This document shows, one piece after another, positions 47,501 to 56,586 of a stretch of 64,000 nucleotides of DNA. Origin of the DNA: Paramacrobiotus metropolitanus (lineage: Eukaryota > Tardigrada > Eutardigrada > Parachela > Macrobiotidae). The position numbers and the translations under genes were made by a program. Position 1 is the first letter of the stretch; every line of letters starts with the position of its first letter. The notes beneath the pieces were generated by a model. The model did no database searches and was not told the DNA's origin. It saw only the letters and a list, made by a program, of their open reading frames with translations. The stretch spans positions 496,001-560,000 of the forward strand of contig NW_026570283.1 of the NCBI RefSeq assembly GCF_019649055.1, read 5' to 3'.

Positions 47501-50500
47501 GAACCGGCCACTCCTGCCACAACAAGTGGCCCACAGTCGCCTAGATTTAAGAAGAAGAAGAGGACTCCCCCGGAAGCGGAAGAGCCTCCTTCACAGCGGT
47601 CACTCCCACCTTGGCGAGGGCCAAGGGAGAAAACTTGGAGTCGAACCGCCCAACAAGGCCCACTCTACCAGAGCGGAGTGGCCCGCCAACGGACACAGAT
47701 GTTCCTGGCCCTACCAGGCCAGGCAGGTCCATACTTAAACCAAAGAAGGCGGAACCACCGACTTTAGTACTTCGCGGTCTACCGACCAAGAAGAAGTCGC
47801 CGCCAAAGAACTTTCCTGGCAAGGGACACGTGCTCTCCCCACCGGAAGCACCAAAGATTCCGTCAGGAACGACACAGCCATTGCGGGACGAACCTCCAAC
47901 GAGGCATCGCATCCGATTGACTCAAACGGAGTCATGGGATGACCCGCATAACCGGCTTGTAAGCGAGATCATAGAACTTGATCTACGCTTAAATCTGACT
48001 GAGGAAGATATGCGCCAGCGACTACGCGCCGGCGATCCTACACTAACGGACCGAGAGATTGACCGCATCAACCGAGGTTGTCAACAGATGGTCCAAGGAC
48101 GTACAATCCTCATCAGAAAACTGATGGCCATGCGAAGTAAAAGCCAGGCCCTTCGCCAACGCAAGTTGCCTAGCGAAATCATCGAGCATGCCATCTACAT
48201 CCGTGGCCCTCACATTAACCCAAGGGCATGGACAGTTGAACCCCGCCCACGACCAGGCCAGCCAGTGGAAGACGAACTTCCACCGGAAGAAGCAGAAAGT
48301 GAGGACGAACGTCCTCAACTGCCAGCGGCCTTCTGGGGCGTCTCCTCCAGCGAGGAGTCGGAGAACGAATCGGACTTGGACGAAAATGTCCAAAGGGCGC
48401 TATATGAGACCAGTCAGGTCCGGCCACCTTCAACGAAGGAATCGCCACGCCGAAGCCGATCTCCATCAAAACGGACTTCTCCTGGACGCGCCACATCAAC
48501 TCCGGCGCGAATGCCCAGCATGCCGGCCATCGAACCGGCGCCTGCCAGGTTCACACCGAGCCGGCCAGGCAAGTCCCCGACCAAAGAGAGGATGGACACC
48601 ACACCTCCTCCAGAGCCAACCATGACCATTACTGTGGAACGAATCGCAGCACCTACGGTGTCTGCAGATTCAACACTTGAACCAGTAACGGTCACGGTTA
48701 GAAACTCCTGCACCAGTGGTCGCAGAATCGGCCAGAATGACGGTGCGGATAACTCCGGCTGTCTCGGCCCAACAAGTGGAAGCCGACGCGGCCTTGATGC
48801 CCATGAGTGCTCTCACTCCTATCGAGCAGAGACACTTACTGATCCATGCTGACCATAATGAGCGACGGCAATATCCGTTCCTGCTCACAAAGAGACAGGA
48901 GGCCAAGGAGCAGAATCGTATGGAAGAATACGACATGATAACCGAAATGCTCCGATCCTTGGTCCTACGGATGATAGATGATTACCGGCGCCGTCGCAAC
49001 CAGAAAGCCTTTCCCCCACCGGAGGAAGACTTTAGAATGGCTGAAACCCTGTCGTCAAATGCGCCACCAACTGTGGTACCGCCAAAGACGCAGGCACAAC
49101 CACCAGCGGCTTCAGAGCCAATGGACACTTCTCCGTCTGGACCTGTGGCCACAGCACCACAGCCAGAACCAGCCCAACCGGAGGAGCCACCGAAGGCCAC
49201 TTCGTCGGCACAAGAATCGGCAGGCCAAAGTCAGTCCGGAACAGGGCCAACGGCCGCTGCTCCGATAAACTTGACGAACATGCCCGCCAGCATCGACGAT
49301 ATACCTTTTGGCCGCCCAGTCACTGTCCCTGCAACAGGGACAATGGAGAATTTTGCACTCGGCCTGGGTGTAATTCACTCAGCTAACTCCCAACGGAGTA
49401 AGCAGCCGAGGAAAGCCAAAAATCCAGAGAGGGCCAAACCGGCCTCTCGTCCAACTTCTCCACAACCGAGGGCCAAACCGGCCACTCGTCCAAACTCTCC
49501 TCAACCGAGTGGAAGTAAGGCGACCGCATCACGGCCAACATCTAATCCAGAGGCCGAACGGAACCGCCAGAAGAAACAAGCGGCCAAAGACAAGAAAAGT
49601 CAAGAGGCCAAGATCGCCCAGCTCGAAAAACGGCTGTCAGGCGATGAAGACGTCCAAGTCCTATCGGACAGTATGGACGAGTCACAAGAGCCACCACAAT
49701 ATCGTCCATGGCAAGAAGAGGAATTCGAGCCAGTTCCCGAAGGTGAACCGCCTTCGGAGGAAACAATGCTCCCGCGCCGGCGGACGACGAAGCTGAGCTC
49801 CCGGACCCTGGACCGGAGGCCACGCACATTGAGATCCCAACGGGTCCATATGTGCGCCAATGGGTGGCAGCGGCCAGGATCATGAGACGTACAACAGGAA
49901 GAGACATGTACCAATGTCTCGTCCGAGTTCTCCGAGCCAGAATGGCACATGGAGAAGAATTCAGAGGGCTACCGCCAGCGGACCGTGTACTAACGGCACC
50001 CTTCATGCGGCGTGTAGTAACTCTCATCCTGGACATGGGACTTCTGGTCCGCACGCACCGTGACTGGACCAGCATGATGGAGCTTCACGTGCCTCATCGG
50101 CCAGCAGGGCTTTCCTGCAGCCGGGATTACGCCTTTCACCAGATATGCAGGACCATCGCTTACCTGCACAACCCAAGAGGCTCCAACTTGGTCGACATAG
50201 TCAGGACCATTAACGCTCTCTACTACAAAGGAGAGGCGGACCAGGAGAAACTGGAAAAGATCATACTTGACGAGTTGTTAGCGTTGGTCAAGGATGGAAC
50301 TTTGAAACGACTAACGCCTACCGGGCAGAGCCGATCCGCTTCACTATTCCTGGTTCATCCCGCAGAAGACCCAACGGTCTCTGTATGTGTCACACGACGT
50401 GGGCACAAAATGGGATCCGGACAGAAAGAAAGCGGCTGGACCGCCGAAAGACAAGTTGACCGGCAGAGCCAAGGAGGCATACTTGATCTCCCAAGTGGCC

Positions 50501-51928
50501 AAACTGCCAGGCCCAAAGAAACTGCCGGTAGAAAAGCCTCCTCGACCATCCGTCACAAGACGAGAGCTGGCTGCACGCCAAGAAGCGGAAGACGAGATGC
50601 GCGCAGCCGGAATTCGGCCTGTGCCCAGGGACACTGTGTCACTGCCTAACGCAGCTGGCCGGTCCAGACCTCCTTCGCCAGCCTTATCGGTCACATCCAC
50701 AAAGAGCCGAAAGGCCACGGCCACAAAGAAAAGAGGGAAAAAAGATCCCTCACCGCAGCCAAGCGACTCGGACTCTGAGGACTCACAACCAGAGGACTCA
50801 GAGGATGACGAACAAGAAGAGCCGGACCAGGACCAAACCATGGAGTCCCAAAAGTCCGACTCTGACGACGATGATGACCAAAGCCCTGGTAAACTTACCA
50901 TGGACCTCCCACCGGACCATGACATGGAAATACCACCCGGTGATGAGAACCAGCCACCTAGCGGTGATCAGGATATGGAGGACCAGGGTGGCGCAGAAAG
51001 CGCCAACCAGGAACAAGGCAGCGCAGAGAGCGCTAGCCAAGAAAGTCCAGCCAGCGTGGACAACGCTGAGCCAAGTGGAAGCGCTGCATCGCCCGAACGG
51101 GAAAGGATGCGCGACTCGACCTCACCAGAATCAGATGATGGCGAGATTCCATGGACTTTACCTGACCCGTGCCCGGCCATACCGCGGATCGATTACGTCT
51201 CGCCACCAACACCAAAGGTGGCCAGGAAATGGCCTGGCGGAGACCCTTCTAAAAAGCCAAGGATCTCCAATTCTGACAAGCGATGGGCATACATTAAGGC
51301 GGCCCTAAAGGCGTTGTCCCAAACGGGTACAACCCTTGCTACAGGGGGCTTGGCCTTCCAACTCATTAAGAAATGGAATGGCCCACCGCTGTCCAAGTCC
51401 AAAGTGATGAAGTACATACAGATGGCCTACCATGAAGGAGCTATACTACGGACTCATCTGCCTAACACGCAGATTTTCTACACATTCCCACCGGAAAAAG
51501 TGGATAAGGCTCCTCAAGGCTACTGGGAATGGCGTAACGCCGTCCTCACAGTGCTGACCACCACTCAGCACCCATTAGGCCTCACACGAGGCGAAATAGC
51601 CAACCAGCTCCTGGGCCGATACGATCTGAACGTCATCTCGCACCATCCACAACTCATCGATGGGATAGCATATGTGCCGAACCAGGGCCGCCCTAGCGGG
51701 TTGTACCCTATCTGCGAGGACGTCAGATACGTCGTAAGGAAGATGTTAAACGAAGGATGGCTCGAGCAAACTGTTGACGAGCCTGAGGCCCAGCAGCGGT
51801 ACAGACAACATAACGTCCCACCGGATCGTTACGGCCCTCGTCCCACTGAATCCGACTCCTTGGCCTCAACCAAGTCCAAGAAGAAGCGGCGTACTACCAT
51901 CAGTGACCTAGGCGTAGAATTCGCATAG
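44505..51928 (+). CDS. ORF3: giant extra protein with winged-helix-like C-terminus, unknown
   Basis: Six overlapping frames (44505-46217, 46178-47767, 47611-48852, 48716-49885, 49852-50649, 50387-51928) read on into each other with one single-base change at each joint. They therefore look like one coding region of about 2,470 residues. Order: Pro/Tyr-rich head with PPPY motifs (TPPPYHNPYYGYPPY) and a coiled coil near 45450-45740; long disordered Pro/Thr/Ser/Glu regions with short helical blocks; a winged-helix-like block about 50080-50360 (LVDIVRTINALYYKGEAD, LALVKDGTLKRL); an acidic stretch (SDSEDSQPEDSEDDEQEE); two further winged-helix-like blocks about 51270-51490 (YIKAALKALSQTG) and 51520-51780 (RNAVLTVLTTTQHPLGLTRG); and a basic KSKKKRR end. 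It occupies the env position but has no signal peptide or membrane anchor. I know no homologue. Confidence 0.75.
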
Positions 51929-52097
51929 GGTCTAGGGGTGATCCCGAAATAATTCACCGGGCAAGAAAAGCCTAGTTAACAAATCACATGTAAAAATCAT
52001 AGGGACGTAAAACCATAGGGCGTAATTATCATAGGGACCCGTCATAGAAAGCGGACTTAACCTCATTCTGCAAGTTTCATTTCTGTTACCACAGAGA
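51929..52097 (+). promoter_or_regulatory. Spacer with strong splice-acceptor-like site before ORF4
   Basis: A tttcatttctgttaccacag tract ends at 52094, three bases before the ATG at 52098. CTTAAC branch-like words lie upstream. Four CATAG(GG) words occur at 52001-52046. The layout suggests a spliced ORF4 mRNA. Confidence 0.6.
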
Positions 52098-54058
52098 ATG
52101 GGACTTACACCGCAGCAGAAATACGAACCGCGATGCTCGGACTGCAGACGCAACAGCGGCGATAGCATGACACATCCTCACCGCCGGGACAATTCCTCAC
52201 GGGAGTTGTTCCCCTGCGCATACCACCTGCGGCCGGGCTTCCGCGATGAGAGCGAACGAGCCTACTACTTCTACCTGGAAGTGGTGAGAGGCAACTTCGA
52301 CGCTTATATTCACATGACCAGCCGCGACGGAAGCCACCTGATTCCCCTACTGAGGGATCATGAACAGATAGAGATCTACGATCTCTACATGCAACGTAGT
52401 GGCGCCCGACAACCTGGCTGGTGCAGTACCGGAACTCCGATTCCTCCACTCAGCCAATCGGCTCGAGAACGGAAGGACGAGCGGGACCGGGAACGTCGAT
52501 CCCGCAACTCTGGATCTGACCAGTCCTCAGGGCGTGGCCCAACGGCCGACCCGAGAAATTACGACCATCAGCGGCCATCATCAGGCTCTCGATCCTACGG
52601 ACACGAGTTGCCCATGCCCATGGAATACAACCAGGGGTTCGAGAAAACGATCCTGGAAAATATCAACAAAGCTATGGTTGACCAGGTGGCCCGACAGCTG
52701 ATGGAAGGTGGATTGCTGGACGCCTTGAAAGGCCAATACCAGCCAGCGCGCACTGAACAGCGCACACCATTGGCACCGCTACCGCGGAACCCAGATGACT
52801 TACGTCATCAGATCCAGAGCCGCAACCAGGACCAAAGTGGCCGCCAAAGCCGTAGCCAGCCCGAGCGCCAACCGCGCACATCACCCGGGAAGCGTAACGA
52901 GACCGAGTCCAGCCTGGTTGTCGCGCAGTCCACCAAGCGACCAGAACGAAGTGTCAGCTCAGTGGCCCACAACATCAGTATCCAAATACCAATGGAGACT
53001 GAGGCCGCACCGCCGTCGTCGGACCTACCGGCCCGACAACATCTGGCAGCACTTCGGACTTTGATCCTTACAAGTACGCTGAGGACCAGGGCATTAACAT
53101 CCGACCACTTCCCCACCGGGTTGTGACGGATTACATCATGGGCGCCATCCCATACCCCAGGGACAAATGGGCCCAAGTTGACGCCATGGTCCAGAATCTG
53201 CAAACCTTCGTCACCCGGTCCGGCCTTGAAATGGAAATGCAGAGGAAAGAGGGCCCCGTGACTTTAACATGAAGGACACATTGAGAACCGCGAGGGTTAC
53301 CCAATGGTCCGTGACAATGCTCTATCGAGCATCACGGACGTGAACTTACTTGGACAGCCCATCACCAGACCGGACTGGAATGACTTGTGCCAACTGCACA
53401 TTAAGGACGACCAACTTGATGTCGTCAAATATCTGGCCCAGTTTGTCCTACCGGACGCGAACGCCAGTTTTATCATTGCAGCTTGCAGAGCGGCCATAGA
53501 AATCCCATGCAAGCCAGCGGATCACAAGGATGACCCAGAGAAACAAACTTATTCTATAACGGCACGATGATACGCATCTTTGCCGCCCAGACTTGGTCAT
53601 CTACACTGCCATTGGGAACTGGAAGTTGCCTACCGGCAAGGGAAAATCGTCCCTCGGCTGTTGACCCAAGTGGCTCTCCTGGGAAACCAGATCCACGAGA
53701 TTGAAGCGGGAGTCAAAATTCAAAGCGCCCTGAACATTTACAGGAGCCGCGCTCTAAAGATTACCGCTATAAACAGCCAACGGACTTCGACGATGGTGCG
53801 GAAGTGTTCGTTAATCGAACAGCAACCAGGAAACTTCCAACGAAGTTTCGAACCCAACGATCCTCAACAGGATCGTCCGCACACGTCCCAACTCAGGCCA
53901 CACAACCTGGCCAAGAAGTCCAGCCGGCCAGCACCTCCAGCCAAAATCAACAAAACCTGACAGAACAGGAATTGGCGGCCATGGAGGAAAGCGTCGTCGA
54001 CCCACTCAACCCTGGGCTGGGCGACGGCGACCAAGCCGGACAAGGAGGGCAGGGATAG
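52098..54058 (+). CDS. ORF4: second extra protein, unknown
   Basis: Starts MGLTPQQKYEPRCSDCRR; a possible zinc site is formed by CSDC and a later CAYH. A globular part follows (ERAYYFYLEVVRGNFDAYIH), then an Arg/Ser/Gln-rich stretch and a helix (FEKTILENINKAMVDQVARQ). After frame changes near 53020, 53250, 53560 and 53650 there are further ordered-looking segments (VVTDYIMGAIPYPRDKWAQV; DVVKYLAQFVLPDANASFII; PDLVIYTAIGNWKLPTG). The last frame (53804-54058) is Gln/Pro-rich. About 650 residues in all. No recognised family and no membrane anchor. Confidence 0.6.
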
Positions 54059-55851
54059 GCCAATGGCCATTCCTGCATGTTGGCCCTAAACAGGGACCAA
54101 CATCAGCTGGACCGGACTTGAACACCATGATGGGTGCAATCCAACGGTTGTTACCCTCGCCCAACAAACGTGGCTTACGGCCATGTACCGTCTACCTCAC
54201 CGGACCTAAATCCCTGGATCTTAACCGGATTCCCCGGATAGGCTCTGGCTTAGCGGCTGGGACCATGAATTTGGCTCGGCCATCCCAGACCATCCGACGG
54301 AGTCCACCGGACCGAACTTGGCACAACGCCTAAGTTCACCGGCATGGAAAGGATCCAGCGCCCAGAAGGCGGCGACGGCCCGCATGGAAGTTGCGACAAG
54401 CCGTGGATCAGCCTGGCCCGCATACAAGTTGCGACAAGCCAAGGCCAAGTCCTGGCCCATAGAAGTTGGACCAGGCCCACTATGCGTCTAACCGACCATA
54501 GATGGCTCACGAGTCTAGTTGCCATACCAAGCAACTGGGACAAGTGAGTTCGGGAGCCACATAGAAGTTGTGGTATACCCATTTTGCATGCCATGTCCAA
54601 CATCCTCACCATGGACCGCCCAGAGGCCCATCTAAAAGATGCACCGCCCCGAGGCCAAACGAGGATGCTTCTAGTCAGCAGACCGACTCCTTTGTGGAAA
54701 ACGCCTACCGGCGCCCACAACTTAATTTTTTTGGAGTTTGGCCCGGCCAACCTGATGTTTTCGTCAGACGCCACTTAATTTTGTTATGGCCACGGTCTCA
54801 GGGAAACCTACCTGACTCATCGGACATGGTAGCCAACTCATGGCCCACGGCCAGTGAGACGGACCAACTTTGGCCCGCCATCACACCCTTGGACCGTCGA
54901 AAAACGACTAAGTCCTTTTGGCCCGCCATACACCTTGGACCGTCGAAAAACGACTAAGTCTTTTGGCCCGCCATCAACTTGGACCGTCGGAAAATCGACT
55001 AAGTCTTTTGGCCCGTCCAATGACGTGGCTCATCAAAAAACGACTAAGTCCACATCGGAGAGCCAAACCTGGTTAACAGTCCCACAACAGCCGGAGCCAG
55101 CCAAATCACAATGGAACCTGTATCCGGCCCAGAGCATGTCAGAGACCGAGTTTGGACCGCCCCAACGGGTTTGGTCCATCACACCACCTGGTCCTGGGAC
55201 TTAGAAAATTTTCCATTGTGGCCCTCCTGGACTTAGAAGATTTTTGGCCTGAGGCGCATGACCAAACCGGCATGCAAGGGCCAAACCCAATAAATGGACC
55301 GCCCTAACGGGACTGGTCCAAAGCACCCATTTTGGCCATTGGGAAGGAATCCGACAGGACTCCCACTCCCGCCATATTAGGACAACCCTAACGGGTCAGG
55401 TCCAACAGAGGCATGTCAGACCAAAGCATGGCCATCCTAACGGAATGGGTCCAAGCATTAATTTGGTTACAGGAGCACCTCTCCTGTCCAGAGGCATCAC
55501 TCTGGCCCATCATGGACCGCCCAACCGGGCTTGGTCCACCATACTTTAACAAGGAAGGGGACAACTTGTCCTTGCGCATGCAACCGTGCCTTCCATACAC
55601 CGCACCGCTGGATTTACTCCACTGGACCCCTGTGGACATCTCTGGGAACCGTCGCCCCGGATTCACAGGACCAGACCAATCCTATCGGATAAAGCGGACC
55701 GTTGACTAGGACCCGTGTGGACAAAAGATTGGCCCTGTGGTAAACCTAGTCGGAATAAGCCATTTCGTCTAGTTTTTTAACCACACCTGGTTTTTCTAGA
55801 CTTTATTAACCAAAGAAATTGATGTTTTTATTTAGCCATTAACCAAAGGAA
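54059..55851 (+). other. Hairpin- and repeat-rich 3' non-coding region
   Basis: No sustained frame. It holds repeated gaagttg-gac words (54385-54500), the GTCG-A5-CGAC tandem repeats (54880-55050), and at least five ggaccgcc-aacggg-tggtcc hairpin units (55156-55540). Near 55841 there is a doubled ttaaccaaagRaattg. A third GACATGGTAGC copy is at 54823-54833. Confidence 0.6.
54880..55050 (+). repeat. Tandem repeat, about 4 units of 40-54 bp, each with a hairpin
   Basis: Units run ttggcccgcca...cttggaccGTCGAAAAACGACtaagtc. The first two are identical in the hairpin, the third has GTCG-GAAAAT-CGAC, and the fourth is degenerate (tcatcaaaaaacga). Confidence 0.8.
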
Positions 55852-55872
55852 TTGGCTTTGGGATCTCTAACT

Positions 55873-56082
55873 ATGATCTTACTTTCTTTAATTCTCACCG
55901 GAATTGTGATCTTTTTATTTCGATGTTTAACCTACGAGCCTTATAAACTTTATTTTTTACTTGTTCGACCAACCAAGCCTTCAAACCCCACTGGAAACCC
56001 CCAGCAACCAGAGTGCACTCCAGATTTCGGCCGTTCGGTGCACTGCACCGCGGGTCTGAGGAAGCGACCCTACCGGGTTTAG
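55873..56082 (+). CDS. Small membrane-peptide frame near the 3' LTR
   Basis: From ATG 55873, about 69 codons read MILLSLILTGIVIFLFRCLT, one strongly hydrophobic helix, then a short Tyr/Pro-rich tail. It could be a free micropeptide, or the anchor and tail left from an envelope-like protein. No upstream ectodomain frame joins it. Doubtful without expression data. Confidence 0.35.
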   Translation: MILLSLILTGIVIFLFRCLTYEPYKLYFLLVRPTKPSNPTGNPQQPECTPDFGRSVHCTAGLRKRPYRV

Positions 56083-56191
56083 AGACAAAGTGGCATCCGG
56101 CCCTACTGGTATCGGATCCTGGCACCCTACCGGGTTGGCCAGGGCAGAGTCGGAAGGTGCTCGCAGGAGCTCCCACTCCCGCCCAGAGGCA

Positions 56192-56586
56192 TGTCAGAGA
56201 CCGCTCACTCGAGGCGGTAGACACCTCTTGTGGTTTTTGCTTCTGTCGCCCGCCCGCACATGGTTACTCCATTCGTGCCGCGCTATTACGCTGCTTACTC
56301 AGCGCACACTTTGTCTACGCTGACCAATCAGCGCATTTCTCTGCACTCTTGGGGGTGGAGCCCTGCGCCTACGGGCGATTCCATGCTTTGCAGCATCAGC
56401 TGTTGCATACCCGCAGCACGCGGAATCATTAATCACGATTCCTTGATAGCGCACTGCAGGCACTTTTTCCACAGCTTTTCCCGCATTGGGTTTTCTGTTG
56501 GTTTTTGTGTTGTTGTTGTTGCTTTATTGTACCAATAAAGGTGATATTTGCCCCATTTTCCATCTGCCTCTGTGTCATATCTGACA
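56192..56586 (+). repeat. 3' LTR
   Basis: 395 bp, same ends and signals as the 5' LTR (AATAAA at 56534-56539). It is preceded by cccagaggca, a weak purine tract for plus-strand priming. Confidence 0.95.

Larger units (their letters stand above)
31927..56586 (+). mobile_element. Giant Ty3/gypsy-class LTR retrotransposon, 24.7 kb
   Basis: Two LTRs (31927-32319 and 56192-56586) start TGTCAG and end CTGACA. They flank leader, gag, protease, RT, RNase H and integrase in the Ty3/gypsy order, then two extra coding regions and a long hairpin-rich 3' segment. Typical Ty3/gypsy elements are 5-9 kb. Only a few animal or plant lineages such as Ogre (plants) and Burro (planarian) approach this size. The LTRs differ at roughly 7-8 percent of positions, and the flanks (ttgat on the left, aatca on the right) show no target-site duplication. 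So this is an old or recombined copy. Coding frames remain open except for about 20 single-base frame changes. Confidence 0.95.

Noticed and set aside
46178-51928. Six separate overlapping genes in the ORF3 region
   Set aside because: Each overlap is resolved by one single-base frame change with continuous sense on both sides, so they read as one broken coding region.
44505-54058. ORF3 or ORF4 as a retroviral envelope
   Set aside because: Position fits, but there is no signal peptide, furin site, fusion peptide or membrane anchor in either; composition is disordered and nuclear-like.
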